From: Ectothiorhodospira lacustris
GTDB taxonomy: Bacteria; Pseudomonadota; Gammaproteobacteria; Ectothiorhodospirales; Ectothiorhodospiraceae
Length of the DNA: 64,000 nt
NCBI RefSeq assembly: GCF_022227845.1
Contig: NZ_JAJNQN010000002.1
Location: 62,001-126,000 of the forward strand
Reading direction: 5' to 3'
Shown here: positions 18,513 to 28,633 of the stretch, piece after piece
Layout of the letters: the number at the start of each line of letters is the position of its first letter
Numbering within the stretch: the first letter of the stretch is position 1
The notes under the pieces: generated by a model
What the model saw: the letters and a program-made list of their open reading frames with translations, nothing else
What the model was told of the DNA's origin: nothing
Database searches by the model: none
Position numbers and translations under genes: made by a program

Positions 18513-19175
18513 TCAATGATCACGGGCAGAATGGGTCACGGGAAATAGCCGCGATACCCGGCCGATCCCTTCCAGATCCAGGATGATCTCCACCGCCAGC
18601 GGCAGGGCCATGTCCTGTTGTTCTCTGCCCAAGGGAGGCCAGAAGGCCACCGTGGTCAGGCCCTCGATCCCGTCCCGATGGTGGAAACGCAGTTCCCAGT
18701 CCCGCAGGCCGAATCCCTCCCGGCGCAGGATCACGGGCATGCGGCCGATGGGGAGATCCCCGCCCCCGTCCAGGGCGGACCAGTAAAGTCGATACAGGCT
18801 GCCCTCCTCCACCTCCCAGGCCACCCGCTGCAAACTGCTGCGACCGGCACCACCCCGCACCCCGGCACGGATCACCTCCAGCCGCGGTGGCACCTGGAGA
18901 CCGTCATGACGGATCGGCGGCTGGAATTCCCCCAGGCCATCCCGGGCCGGGCGCCGGGCCACCTGTTCCAGATCCCGCCCCAGCAGGGTCATGGCCATCT
19001 GGACCTCCGCCAGACGGGCGGCAGATTCATCCGTGAAGGCCCGCACCTCCAGCACCGCCCGCAGGCCGCCATAGGCCATCACGGAGACCAGGGCAAACAC
19101 GGCCAGGGAGACAATCAGCTCCAGCAGGGTGAAGCCACGTCCGTAGCGTGCAGAAGGGGGGCGACGGAGGCTCAT
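18513..19175 (-). CDS. gspJ: Type II secretion minor pseudopilin J
   Basis: 220 residues. Prepilin cleavage motif RGFTLLELIVSLAVFALVS at about residues 13-31 with Glu at +5, followed by the GspJ beta domain. Overlaps gspI by four bases. In an uninterrupted operon gspK would follow; here about 2 kb intervenes. Confidence 0.93.
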   Translation of the reverse strand: MSLRRPPSARYGRGFTLLELIVSLAVFALVSVMAYGGLRAVLEVRAFTDESAARLAEVQMAMTLLGRDLEQVARRPARDGLGEFQPPIRHDGLQVPPRLEVIRAGVRGGAGRSSLQRVAWEVEEGSLYRLYWSALDGGGDLPIGRMPVILRREGFGLRDWELRFHHRDGIEGLTTVAFWPPLGREQQDMALPLAVEIILDLEGIGRVSRLFPVTHSARDH

Positions 19176-19567
19176 TGCCAGTTCAGGTGACCCACCAGCC
19201 GGGCCAAGGGGGAGGCACCCGGATCATCCCTGTCGCGGACGCTGATCTCGATCCGGGGCACGGGCCCCAGTTCAAAGCCGCCCACATCCAGCATGGCCGG
19301 ATCAAGACGCACCTCCCAGAACCATTCCCGTTCCGCCATCATGCTGCTCCCCCGCACCACGGCCTCGGCCGGGACCTCCAGCCCAGCCCGATAACGGGCC
19401 ATGACGTTGGAGGCCACCCAGTGGGCATAGGTGCGATCACGCAGTTCGGCAGCGATGCGGGCATTGTCGCTACCCAGCTTGATCACCGCCCCCAGGGCCA
19501 CCGCCAGGATGGTGACCGCCACCAGCACTTCCAGCAGGGTGAAACCCTGTTGCGGCTTCATCGCCAT
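19172..19567 (-). CDS. gspI: Type II secretion minor pseudopilin I
   Basis: 131 residues from the ATG at 19567, which gives the short basic leader MAMKPQQG before the cleavage motif GFTLLEVLVAVTILAVA. A longer frame from 19675 would place 36 extra residues in front and is rejected. The start lies inside the end of gspH. GspI nucleates the I-J-K tip complex. Confidence 0.93.
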   Translation of the reverse strand: MAMKPQQGFTLLEVLVAVTILAVALGAVIKLGSDNARIAAELRDRTYAHWVASNVMARYRAGLEVPAEAVVRGSSMMAEREWFWEVRLDPAMLDVGGFELGPVPRIEISVRDRDDPGASPLARLVGHLNWQ

Positions 19568-20121
19568 GTCCGCAGATCCCTGCCGTGGAGGTCCGCGGGC
19601 TCCAGTATCTCGATCCGCCCCCCGGGATGACCACGGATGACGAAGCGGGGCGTGCGGGCCTGATCGGTCAGCCACTGCAGTTCAAAGGGGGTGATCTCAC
19701 CGCTGATGCCCAGGTACACATGGGGCATCGGACTGGCCGGTTCCCGCTCCAGGCTCACCGGTTGCCCCTGCAGAGACAGGGCCAGCTCGATACCCAGCCC
19801 CCCGAGCTCGCGCCATTGCAGCGGCCGATCCCCCGGCACCGGAAGCCACTCATAGCTGCGGGCATCCACCTGGTATTCGCGCAGAAAACCGTACCCGTGC
19901 CGGCCCACGCTCAAGGCGGTCTCCTCGGCAGTGAGGATGCCCTCGTCCCGGGCCAGGGCGACCAGGGCGACAAAGCGGCGCATTTCCTGCTCAATGTGGC
20001 GGTCACGGCCGCCGTCGCCCACCGCGATCACCGCGAAGGAAACCATGATGCCGACGATGAACAGCACCACCACCACTTCCAACAGGGTGAAGCCGCGGCA
20101 GGAACGGCACATGCAGGTCAC
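19558..20121 (-). CDS. gspH: Type II secretion minor pseudopilin H
   Basis: 187 residues with cleavage motif RGFTLLEVVVVLFIVGIM at about 9-26, Cys residues in the leader, and a GspH-type beta domain. Overlaps gspI by ten bases and gspG by four. Confidence 0.92.
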   Translation of the reverse strand: MTCMCRSCRGFTLLEVVVVLFIVGIMVSFAVIAVGDGGRDRHIEQEMRRFVALVALARDEGILTAEETALSVGRHGYGFLREYQVDARSYEWLPVPGDRPLQWRELGGLGIELALSLQGQPVSLEREPASPMPHVYLGISGEITPFELQWLTDQARTPRFVIRGHPGGRIEILEPADLHGRDLRTWR

Positions 20122-20555
20122 TGACCCCAGTTGCCGATCTCTGCGTTGATGCCATCACCACCGGGGCGGCCGTCGGCGCCGAAGCTGTAGAGATCGAACT
20201 CGCCCCGGGTGCCCGGATGCAGGTACTGGTAGGGGTTGCCCCAGGGGTCCATGGGCAGGCGGTCGACATACCCGCCCTGGCGCCAGTTGCGCGGCTCCGG
20301 CTGGCCCGAGGGCCGCTGCACCAGGGCCTGCAACCCCTGATCCGTGCTGGGGTAGACGAAATTGTCCAGGCGGTAGAGATTGAGGGCGCTCTCCAGGGCA
20401 CGGATGTCGTTCTGTACCTTGGTGATCCGGGCCTCGTCGGGACGATCCATGATCCGGGGCACAACGATGGCCGCCAGGATACCCAGGATCACCACCACCA
20501 CCATGACTTCGATGAGGGTGAAACCGCCTTGTCTGCGTGGGTGAATGTTCATCAT
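20118..20555 (-). CDS. gspG: Type II secretion major pseudopilin G
   Basis: 145 residues. Leader MMNIHPRRQG, cleavage motif GFTLIEVMVVVVILGILAA, then the characteristic YPSTDQGLQALV and MDPWGNPYQYL segments and the calcium-binding FDLYSFGADGRPGGDGINAEIGNW C-terminus, all intact. It forms the pseudopilus shaft. Confidence 0.97.
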   Translation of the reverse strand: MMNIHPRRQGGFTLIEVMVVVVILGILAAIVVPRIMDRPDEARITKVQNDIRALESALNLYRLDNFVYPSTDQGLQALVQRPSGQPEPRNWRQGGYVDRLPMDPWGNPYQYLHPGTRGEFDLYSFGADGRPGGDGINAEIGNWGQ

Positions 20556-20588
20556 TTTGCGCGCAATCCCCTTAATTGAGTATGACCA

Positions 20589-21803
20589 CTAATTGACCAG
20601 CTGATTGAGTTCGAAAATGGGCAGCAGGATGGCCAGCACGATGACCAGCACCACCAGCCCCATCACCAGGATCAGCACCGGCTCCAGGATGCCCATGATC
20701 ATGGCAATGCGGGTTTCCAGTTCCCGCTCCTGGTTCACTGCCGCCCGCTCCAGCATCTCGTCCAGGGCGCCACTGGCCTCGCCGCTGCGGATCAGGTGGA
20801 CGGTCATGGGCGGGAAATAGCCGGAGCGTTCCAGAGCCACGCCGATGCCGGAACCCTCCCGCACCCGCTGGGCCACCGTCTGCACCGCCTCGCGCATAGG
20901 GCGATTGGCGATCACTTCGGCGGCGATGCGCAGGGATTCCAGCACCGCCACGCCGCTGGCCGAGAGGATGGACAGGGTGCGGGCAAATCGGGCCGTGTTC
21001 ATGCCCCGGGTGAGCCGCCCCACCAGCGGCAGGCGCAGCAGCAACCGGTGCCAGGTCCGCAGCGGCCCTGGCCGCCGTAGCAGATACTTGAACAGCACAC
21101 CGGCCGCCACCAGCGCCACCAACAGCATCAGGCCATAGTCACGCAGGGCATCGCTCACCGCGATCAGGGTGCGGGTCAGCCAGGGCAGTTCCTGGCCGAT
21201 GCCGCTGAATACCTGGACCACCTCCGGCACCACGTAGGTGAGCAGGGCCACGGTCACCAACACCGCCATGGTGGTGAGGATGGCAGGATAGAACAGGGCC
21301 AGCTGGATCTTCTGGCGCATCTGCTGACGGTTTTCGGTGTAGTCGGCCAGCCGCTCCAGGACCATGTCCAGATGCCCGGACTGCTCCCCGGCGGAGACCG
21401 TGGTGCGATAGATATCGGGAAATACGTGGGGAAAATCCCCCAGGCCGCGGGCCAGGGAATGCCCTTCCATCACCCGGGTGCGCACCGCCATGAGCATGCT
21501 GCGGATACGGGCCTTCTCACTCTGGCGGGCCACCGTTCCCAGGGCCTCTTCCAGGGGCAGCCCCGAACGCACCAGGGTGGCCAGCTGGCGCGTGAGCAGG
21601 GCCAGGTCCATGGCACTGATGCCTCGGGCCAGTCCCGGCAGCCGCCGACGCCGACGCTCCCGCTGCTGGACCGCCTCCACCGACAGCGGGGTCAGGCCGC
21701 TCTCCCGCAACTGCTGGCGCACCTGACGGGGGGTATCCCCTTCCAGCACTCCGCGGACCTGGCGGCCGGTAGGTTTCAGGGCTGTGTATTCAAAGGCGGG
21801 CAT
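20589..21803 (-). CDS. gspF: Type II secretion inner-membrane platform protein F
   Basis: 404 residues: two repeated cytoplasmic T2SSF domains (about 70-190 and 272-392) and three membrane helices, the last near the C-terminus. Repeats contain GLPLEEAL and the second-domain AVLESLRIAAEVI. Normal length for GspF. Confidence 0.95.
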   Translation of the reverse strand: MPAFEYTALKPTGRQVRGVLEGDTPRQVRQQLRESGLTPLSVEAVQQRERRRRRLPGLARGISAMDLALLTRQLATLVRSGLPLEEALGTVARQSEKARIRSMLMAVRTRVMEGHSLARGLGDFPHVFPDIYRTTVSAGEQSGHLDMVLERLADYTENRQQMRQKIQLALFYPAILTTMAVLVTVALLTYVVPEVVQVFSGIGQELPWLTRTLIAVSDALRDYGLMLLVALVAAGVLFKYLLRRPGPLRTWHRLLLRLPLVGRLTRGMNTARFARTLSILSASGVAVLESLRIAAEVIANRPMREAVQTVAQRVREGSGIGVALERSGYFPPMTVHLIRSGEASGALDEMLERAAVNQERELETRIAMIMGILEPVLILVMGLVVLVIVLAILLPIFELNQLVN

Positions 21804-21852
21804 GGTTCAGGTGCGGGTGTCCGGTGGCGGGCAGGCTGGAGTGCATCGGTGG

Positions 21853-23397
21853 TCAGTCGTCCTTGGTGACCCGCAGGACCTCCTCCGGGGTGGTGTGACC
21901 GGCCAGGATGCGACGAATGCCGTCCTGGCGGATACTGGTGGCATGGCCACGGGCGTGCCGTTCCATGGCCTGTTCGCCGGCGCCGTCATGGATCAGGGAT
22001 CGCAGGGTCTCGTCCAGCTCCACCAGTTCATAGATGCCGGTGCGCCCCCGGTAGCCCAGCTGATTGCATTCGGGGCAGCCTACGGCCCGGAACAGGGTGT
22101 GCTCCCCCGGGGGTAGCCCCAGCAGACGGCTGTCGGCCTCGGAGGCCCGGTACGGGGCCTTGCAGTGATCGCAGAGCAGACGCACCAGGCGCTGGGCCAG
22201 CAGGCCCACCAGGGTGGAGGACAGCAGGAAGGGCTCCACCCCCATGTCCCGCAGGCGGGTCACCGCCCCCACCGCGGTATTGGTATGCAGGGTGGAAAAG
22301 ACCAGGTGGCCGGTGAGACTGGCCTGGATGGCGATGTTGACCGTATCCACGTCACGGATCTCGCCCACCATCACCACGTCCGGGTCCTGGCGCAGGATGG
22401 CCCGCAGCCCCCGCGCGAAGGTCATATCCACCTTGCTGTTGATCTGCGTCTGCCCGATGCCGTCCAGATAGTATTCGATGGGGTCTTCCACCGTGAGGAT
22501 GTTGCGCTTGCGGTCATTGAGCTGGGAGAGGGCCGCATAGAGGGTGGTGGTCTTGCCCGAGCCGGTGGGACCGGTCACCAGGATGATGCCGTGGGGGCGT
22601 GCAATCACACGCCGCATCACCGCCAGGGTGTCCGGATCCATGCCCAGATGACGCAGGTCCAGGCGCCCGGCCTGCTTGTCCAGCAGGCGCAGCACCACCC
22701 GCTCACCGTGGCCGCAGGGCAACGTGGAAACGCGCACATCCACCGCCCGACCCGCCACTTTCAAGGAGATGCGCCCATCCTGGGGCAGGCGCTTTTCCGC
22801 AATGTCCAGACGGGCCATGACCTTGATGCGCGAGGTGATCAGCGGGGCCAGGACCCGCGGGGGCTCCAGAACCTCCCGCAACACCCCGTCCACACGGAAG
22901 CGCACGGTGAGACGGTTCTCGAAGGGCTCGATATGGATGTCCGAGGCATTTTCCTTGATGGCCTCGGTGAGCAGGGCATTGAGGAGGCGGATGATGGGGG
23001 CGTCATCCTCGGTCTCCAGCAGGTCTTCCGGCTCGGCCAGACTTCGGGCGACGCTGTCCAGGTCTTCTTCTTCCCCCATGCCTTCCATGAGCTGCATGGC
23101 GTCGTTGCTGCTGCTCTCGTACCGGGTGCGCAGCAATACGTCAAACTGGGCTTCCGGCACCGTTTCCAGCGTCAGGGGGCGTCCCAGGTGGCGACGTAGT
23201 TCAGTCAGGGTCCGGCTACTGACGCCCTGCCGGCACACCACCCGCAGGGCCGCGCCCGAGTCTTCCATGACCACGACCCCATGACGGCGGGCAAAACCGA
23301 AACTCACGCCCCGCACCGGCGACAGTGCCGGGGCATCCTCCACCGGGCGGGCCGCGGGCAGCCCCTCCATGGCCTCCGGTGCCGTGCGGGCGTTCAT
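21853..23397 (-). CDS. gspE: Type II secretion ATPase E
   Basis: 514 residues: N-terminal GspL-binding domain, Walker A GPTGSGKTTTLY near residue 280, Asp box (LTVEDPIEY), Walker B (DPDVVMVGEIRD), His box (GHLVFSTLHTNTA) and the zinc tetracysteine CDHC...CPEC near 410-445. It powers pseudopilus assembly in the cytoplasm. Overlaps gspD by four bases. Confidence 0.97.
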   Translation of the reverse strand: MNARTAPEAMEGLPAARPVEDAPALSPVRGVSFGFARRHGVVVMEDSGAALRVVCRQGVSSRTLTELRRHLGRPLTLETVPEAQFDVLLRTRYESSSNDAMQLMEGMGEEEDLDSVARSLAEPEDLLETEDDAPIIRLLNALLTEAIKENASDIHIEPFENRLTVRFRVDGVLREVLEPPRVLAPLITSRIKVMARLDIAEKRLPQDGRISLKVAGRAVDVRVSTLPCGHGERVVLRLLDKQAGRLDLRHLGMDPDTLAVMRRVIARPHGIILVTGPTGSGKTTTLYAALSQLNDRKRNILTVEDPIEYYLDGIGQTQINSKVDMTFARGLRAILRQDPDVVMVGEIRDVDTVNIAIQASLTGHLVFSTLHTNTAVGAVTRLRDMGVEPFLLSSTLVGLLAQRLVRLLCDHCKAPYRASEADSRLLGLPPGEHTLFRAVGCPECNQLGYRGRTGIYELVELDETLRSLIHDGAGEQAMERHARGHATSIRQDGIRRILAGHTTPEEVLRVTKDD

Positions 23398-25424
23398 TGA
23401 CGACCCGGAGGTGGCTGGATGGACAGGCCCCGCACCGTGGCGGCCGCAGTGGCTTCAAAGGGCGGCGGCAGGTGCAGCAAGGCTTCCCAGTCGGGCAGCA
23501 CCGGCACCGTCTCGTCGGGCATCATCAACACCCCCTGGGCGCGGGAACGCAGTTGCTCGGCCCGGATGTAGTTGTACTTGGCCGCCGTCTGTCCGGTCAG
23601 GTCATTGTGCTCACGAATGATCACCGGGTGCAGGAAGACCATCAGATTGCGCTTTTCCTTGGTGGACGTGTCGTAGCGGAATAACCGCCCAAGACCGGGG
23701 ATGTCCCCCAGGCCCGGCACCTTGTTGCGGGTCTGTACCAGCACATCATCGATCAGGCCACCCAGCACCACCATCTGACCGTCATCCACCATCACGCTGG
23801 TCCGCAGGCTGCGCTTGTTGGTGATCAGATCCGCCGCGTCCTGGCCGCTGATACTGGGGGCCACCTGAGAGACTTCCTGCTCGATCTCCAACTTCACCGC
23901 GTTACCCTCGTTGATCTGGGGACGCACCGTAAGCTTCACACCCACGTCCTGGCGCTGGATGGTATCGAAGGCCTGCCCGGATTGTTCGATGGCCCGCCCC
24001 GAACGGAAGGGCACGTTCTGGCCCACGATGATCTCGGCCTCCTCGTTGTCCATGGTCAGCAGGCTGGGGGTGGAGAGGATGTTGCTGGCGGAATCCCCGG
24101 CCAGGGCCCTGAGCAGGACGGCGATGGAGGTCCCGCCGGACTGGCCGATGCCCCCCACGGTCAGGCCATCCCCCACGCTGGGCAGATCCGTGCCACCGGA
24201 ATAGAAGCCCCGCGCCAGTTGGTAAAGCCCCGAACCGGAACTGCCGAAATTGATGATCCCCACCCCGTCACGCTCGGAGCCGATGCCCCATTGCACGCCC
24301 AACTCCCGCGCCCGCTCCGTGGACACCTCGGCGATGATCGCCTCCACCAGTACCTGGGCACGACGCACGTCCAGTTGCTGGATCACCGCGCGCAGGTCCC
24401 TGACCACATCCGGCGGCGCGCTGATCACCACCGCATTGGTACTCTCATGGGCCTGCACATGAATGCTGCCCCCCCGCCCGGCGCCCGCAGTACCACCGGC
24501 ACCGGCAGCCCCCCCCTCCATGGAGGCGGCCAGTCCCCGGAGGACCTCGGCCACATCCTCGGCCTTGGCATAGCGCAGATAAATGACCCGGGTATTGCCC
24601 CCCTCCATGGGAATATCCAGATGGGAAATCACCGCCCGCACGGGGATGCGACGCTTGGGATCGCCGCTCAGCAGGATGCTGTTGGTGCGCTCGTCCGCCA
24701 TCACCTGCAGGCGCGAGCCGGGGCGTTGACGGCCTTCGGCCCCCTCCATGGTACTGATGATCCGCGCCACCTCCGCGGCGGCGGCATGCTGAAGCGGAAT
24801 CACCTCCATGTCTTCCCGGCTTTCCTGATCGATCCGGCCGATGATGCCCACCAACCGATTGACGTTGGCGGCGGTATCGGAGATGACCAGGGTATTGGAT
24901 TCCGGGGACGCGGCCAGATGACCGCTCTGGGGGATCAGGGGCCGGAGGATGGGTACCAGCTGGGCGGCATCCACATGGTTCACAGAGATCACTCGGGTGA
25001 TGTACTCATCCCCCTGCAACGGACTACGCTCGGAGGCAGTGGGCACTTCCGCCTGCTTGGCAATGGCATCGGGCACCAGCTTGATCACCCCATCGGTCTG
25101 GACGGCGGCAAAGCCATGGACCCGCAGCACCGACAGGAAGATCTCGTACAGTTCCGAGCGGCTGACCGGACGGCCCGAGACCACGGTCACCCGGCCGCGG
25201 ACGCGGGGATCGACGATGAAATTGGTCTGAGTCTCCTCGGAGACGTAATTGATCAGGGCCTGGATGTCCACATCCCGGAAATTGAGGGTGGCGCTGTCCT
25301 CCTCCGCCTGCAGGCCGGCCGGCAGCAGACAGGCGAGCGCCAGCAGGGGCGGGATCAGGCGCATCCGGCAATGGCGGGCGAATCCTCGGGGCCGGATTGC
25401 AGACAGGTCTCGTCGTCCACTCAT
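23394..25424 (-). CDS. gspD: Type II secretion outer-membrane secretin D
   Basis: 676 residues. The N-terminus is basic then hydrophobic, ending in LQAEED (signal peptide). N0 domain starts SATLNFRDVDIQALI, followed by N1-N3 repeats with a Gly-rich loop near residue 315, then the secretin domain with VPFRSGR, QRQDVGVKLTVRPQINEG and VPGLGDIPGLGRLFR. TGGAGAA upstream supports the ATG at 25424; Met21 is an alternative. No pilotin gene is adjacent. Confidence 0.95.
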   Translation of the reverse strand: MSGRRDLSAIRPRGFARHCRMRLIPPLLALACLLPAGLQAEEDSATLNFRDVDIQALINYVSEETQTNFIVDPRVRGRVTVVSGRPVSRSELYEIFLSVLRVHGFAAVQTDGVIKLVPDAIAKQAEVPTASERSPLQGDEYITRVISVNHVDAAQLVPILRPLIPQSGHLAASPESNTLVISDTAANVNRLVGIIGRIDQESREDMEVIPLQHAAAAEVARIISTMEGAEGRQRPGSRLQVMADERTNSILLSGDPKRRIPVRAVISHLDIPMEGGNTRVIYLRYAKAEDVAEVLRGLAASMEGGAAGAGGTAGAGRGGSIHVQAHESTNAVVISAPPDVVRDLRAVIQQLDVRRAQVLVEAIIAEVSTERARELGVQWGIGSERDGVGIINFGSSGSGLYQLARGFYSGGTDLPSVGDGLTVGGIGQSGGTSIAVLLRALAGDSASNILSTPSLLTMDNEEAEIIVGQNVPFRSGRAIEQSGQAFDTIQRQDVGVKLTVRPQINEGNAVKLEIEQEVSQVAPSISGQDAADLITNKRSLRTSVMVDDGQMVVLGGLIDDVLVQTRNKVPGLGDIPGLGRLFRYDTSTKEKRNLMVFLHPVIIREHNDLTGQTAAKYNYIRAEQLRSRAQGVLMMPDETVPVLPDWEALLHLPPPFEATAAATVRGLSIQPPPGRQ

Positions 25425-25440
25425 GAAATGCGGTTCTCCA

Positions 25441-26367
25441 TCACTGCCCGATGGGCAGGGTCAATGACATGGCACGGCCTTGACGCTCAAGATCCAGCCT
25501 GACTTCCGTGGCCTGCGCCAGCTCGGCCATCAGGGCCTGAGGATCGGTGACGGCACTGATCGGCGTGCCGTTGATCCCGGTCACCACGTCGCCGGGCCGC
25601 AGGCCCGCCTGACGGAACAGGGCCGGGTCACGCCGGGGGGAGACCGCAAAACCCTTCATCGCCCCCTGCTCCATCACCGGCCGCACCCGGATGCTTTCCA
25701 TGAACTGGCCGGGCTCCTGCAGCCAGGTATCCCGTCGCGTCGCCAGGCTTGCCGCCAGTCCCGCGTCTCGCAGCGGCGGTGCCGGCTCGGTCCCGCCTGC
25801 CTGGCTGGATTGCACGGCCGGCACCACCGCCGCGCTGTCCAGGGTCTCCCGAGGCAAACGCAACATCTCAAAACGCCCTTCACGGGAAAGGATGACCCGA
25901 TCGCCGAAGATCTGCTCCAGCCGGGCACTCCCCGGCAGCTCGGCACCCACCCGGTAATGGCGTTCATTCTGGCGGTCATCGGCGATCAGTGCCACGCCCA
26001 GGGCAGGCTCGGGGGAGGCCACCACCCCTTTCAGGGTCAGGCGCAGACGGGTTTCCGGGGCCTCTGTGGGTACCGCCGGGGCTTCAATCACGGTTTCCGC
26101 ATGCCCGAACAGCTGCAAATCGGCCACTGCCGTCAGGCGCGGAACCTCATTGGAGAGGGGGGCCACGGACGGGGGCGCCGAAGGCAAGTCCCGCGCCACG
26201 GGAAGAGGCCCGATCTCCTGCGGGGTCAACAGGGTCCAGGTGAGCTGTGCCAGACTCCATGCCAACACCACCACCAGCGGCAGGACCAGCCAGCGCCCCA
26301 AGCGAGCCACGTCCTCCGGAGCGGGACGGGCACCGCGTGCGGAGATGATCCTGGATGCGCTCAACAT
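25441..26367 (-). CDS. gspC: Type II secretion protein C
   Basis: 308 residues from an ATG at 26367 (a frame from 26469 adds 34 implausible residues). One membrane helix (about 29-49), a homology-region domain with LTAVADLQLFGHAE and LTLKGVV, and a C-terminal PDZ domain with QAGLRPGDVVTGINGTPI. It links the platform to the secretin. First gene of the operon; the promoter should lie in 26368-26523. Confidence 0.92.
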   Translation of the reverse strand: MLSASRIISARGARPAPEDVARLGRWLVLPLVVVLAWSLAQLTWTLLTPQEIGPLPVARDLPSAPPSVAPLSNEVPRLTAVADLQLFGHAETVIEAPAVPTEAPETRLRLTLKGVVASPEPALGVALIADDRQNERHYRVGAELPGSARLEQIFGDRVILSREGRFEMLRLPRETLDSAAVVPAVQSSQAGGTEPAPPLRDAGLAASLATRRDTWLQEPGQFMESIRVRPVMEQGAMKGFAVSPRRDPALFRQAGLRPGDVVTGINGTPISAVTDPQALMAELAQATEVRLDLERQGRAMSLTLPIGQ

Positions 26368-26523
26368 GGCGATAACCCGATGAGAAATAAGGGCAAGTGT
26401 TGCCGATCCTAGCATGGGGACGGACCTTGTCACCATGCCAAGTCCGTGACAGCACCCTCGGTTCGCCAATGGGCGATTGGTTTATACTGGAGCGGATAAT
26501 ATCTTGTCGCGGAGCACACGGGC

Positions 26524-27093
26524 ATGGATCTTAGAAGAAAGGGAGAGCGACGTCGCTACGAAAGACGCCCCAACTATCCGTTTCGGGACAGCTTCGGGGA
26601 GTGGGTCATCAGCAATCGACGTCGCCTCGTGGATCGACGCGCCGGGGAGATCTCCGAGGATCAGGAGTACGTACCAAGCCCAAGCCCAAGTCCAAGCCCC
26701 ATCACCCAGCCCAAGCCCTCAAGGCCCGGTGAAAAATCCTCGGGGGGCAGTGGTGGCAGCCTGCTCCTGCATTACCGGGACGCGGTGGTCAACCTGCACC
26801 CCTCGGACGACGGTTTCCTGATGGGGCGGAATCGACAGTGCGACCTGGTCGTGCCCAAGGAATTCGTCTCCCGCCGCCATGCCCGGGTGGAATGCCGGAA
26901 CGGCGGCTTCGTACTCGTGGATCAAAGCCTGAATGGCACTTACCTGCAGGACAAGACCGGCGAGGTCCGCTTCATCCACCAGGACGACGCCCCGCTCACC
27001 GGGTCCGGCTATCTGAGCCTGGGGTCTCCACTGACGGAAAACGCGGATAATCTGGTGTATTTCTATTGCCGGGAAAACGCCCTCGTTACCTGA
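26524..27093 (+). CDS. FHA domain protein
   Basis: 189 residues. An Arg-rich N-terminus (LRRKGERRRYERRP), then a Ser-Pro repeat at 51-59 encoded by an AAGCCC-type tandem, then an FHA domain at about 80-170 with the phosphothreonine-binding residues GR (101-102), SRRH (116-119) and LNGTY (136-140). It should recognise a phosphoprotein; no kinase is in the window. It is divergent from gspC and overlaps the end of gpmI by eight bases, tail to tail. Confidence 0.88.
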   Translation: MDLRRKGERRRYERRPNYPFRDSFGEWVISNRRRLVDRRAGEISEDQEYVPSPSPSPSPITQPKPSRPGEKSSGGSGGSLLLHYRDAVVNLHPSDDGFLMGRNRQCDLVVPKEFVSRRHARVECRNGGFVLVDQSLNGTYLQDKTGEVRFIHQDDAPLTGSGYLSLGSPLTENADNLVYFYCRENALVT

Positions 27094-28633
27094 CCAAGGT
27101 ATCGAGCAGCAACGACCTCCCGGTCATCTCCGGCGGCTGTGCCAGCCCCATGAGTTGCAGTACGGTGGGCGCGATGGCACTCAGCCCCGCACCGGTCAGC
27201 AGATGCCGGACACTGCCGTCGATGACCAGACAGGGCACCGGATACATGCTGTGCTGGGTATGGGGCTCACCGGTGAAGGGATCGATCAGTTCCTCGCAGT
27301 TGCCGTGGTCGGCGGTAAGGATCACGGAATACCCCCGCTCCACGGCCGCGTCCAGCACTCGCCCCACAGCCGTATCGAGGGCCTCCACCGCACTCACCAC
27401 CGCCTCGTAGACCGCGGTATGACCCACCATGTCCCCATTGGCGAAGTTCACCAGGACAAAATCGTACTGACCACTTTCCAGGGCCTGGATGGTGGCATCC
27501 GCCACCTCGGGGGCACTCATCTCCGGCTTTAGGTCATAGGTGGCCACCCTGGGAGAAGGGATCATGACATGATCCTCACCCTCGGCGGGTGTCTCCACGC
27601 CGCCGTTGAAAAAGAAGGTGACGTGGGCGTACTTCTCCGTCTCGGCGCAGTGAAACTGCTTCAGGCCTGCATCGCTCAGCACCCGTGACAGGGTCACCCT
27701 GGGCCGCTCCGGCAGGAAGGCCACCGGGAGGTCATAGCGGGCATCATAAAGGGTCAGACAGGTCACGGTGACCGGCGTGAAGTCGCCGCGATCAAAGTGG
27801 ATGAAGTCCGACTGGCTCAAGGCCTCCGTGAGCTGGCGGGGGCGATCATTGCGGAAGTTGAAGAACAGCACCGGATCACCGCTGCGAATCAGCGCCCCCT
27901 TGTCGATGACCCGGGGCTTGATGAATTCGTCGGTCTCCCCCGCCTCATGGGCGGCGGACAGGGCCGCGGCCGCGCTGGAGGCGCGGGTCCCTTTGCCATG
28001 CACCATGGCATCAAAGGCCAGCTGTGTGCGATCCCAGCGCTTGTCCCGGTCCATGGCGTAATACCGGCCCGTCACGGTGGCGATCTGGCCGCCGCAGGAC
28101 TTCAGGGCCTTTTCCAGCGAGGGGACATAACCGGGAGAAGACTTGGGCGCGGTATCGCGACCATCGGTGATCATGTGGATCGCCGGCTTGGCACCATGGC
28201 GACCGCACAACTCGATCAGGGCATGCAGGTGACGGAGATGGCTGTGCACACCGCCATCGGACACCAGCCCGATCAGATGCAGGGGCCGACCGGCCTCTGC
28301 GGCCGTTTTCGCCGCCGCCGTCAGGGCCGCGTTGTCCATGAAGCTGCCGTCTTCGACGGCATCGTCGATACGGACCAGATCCTGCCGAATGACAGCACCG
28401 CACCCCAGGATCAGGTGCCCCACCTCGGAATTACCCATCTGCCCATCAGGCAACCCCACCGCCCGGCCCGAGGCCTCCAGCAGGGTATGGGGATGGTGAG
28501 CAAAGTACCGATCCAGCCGCGGCGTGGCGGCATCGTGATAGGCGTTGTTAAGCTTGCCCGGATTGACTCCGACACCGTCCATGATGATCAGCAGGGTGGG
28601 ACGGCGAGGGGCATTGTGGGAAGACTGCGTCAT
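27086..28633 (-). CDS. gpmI: 2,3-bisphosphoglycerate-independent phosphoglycerate mutase
   Basis: 515 residues of the alkaline-phosphatase superfamily: metal site IIMDGVGVN at the N-terminus, nucleophile Ser in QMGNSEVGHLILG (about 66), ITDGRDTAPKS, and C-terminal metal ligands NFANGDMVGHT and ILTADHGNCE. It interconverts 3- and 2-phosphoglycerate in glycolysis and gluconeogenesis. Confidence 0.96.
   Translation of the reverse strand: MTQSSHNAPRRPTLLIIMDGVGVNPGKLNNAYHDAATPRLDRYFAHHPHTLLEASGRAVGLPDGQMGNSEVGHLILGCGAVIRQDLVRIDDAVEDGSFMDNAALTAAAKTAAEAGRPLHLIGLVSDGGVHSHLRHLHALIELCGRHGAKPAIHMITDGRDTAPKSSPGYVPSLEKALKSCGGQIATVTGRYYAMDRDKRWDRTQLAFDAMVHGKGTRASSAAAALSAAHEAGETDEFIKPRVIDKGALIRSGDPVLFFNFRNDRPRQLTEALSQSDFIHFDRGDFTPVTVTCLTLYDARYDLPVAFLPERPRVTLSRVLSDAGLKQFHCAETEKYAHVTFFFNGGVETPAEGEDHVMIPSPRVATYDLKPEMSAPEVADATIQALESGQYDFVLVNFANGDMVGHTAVYEAVVSAVEALDTAVGRVLDAAVERGYSVILTADHGNCEELIDPFTGEPHTQHSMYPVPCLVIDGSVRHLLTGAGLSAIAPTVLQLMGLAQPPEMTGRSLLLDTLVR

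Noticed and set aside
26672-26700. Phase-variable repeat in the FHA gene
   Set aside because: The AAGCCC units are imperfect and a multiple of three, so slippage would only change the length of a Ser-Pro linker, not the frame.
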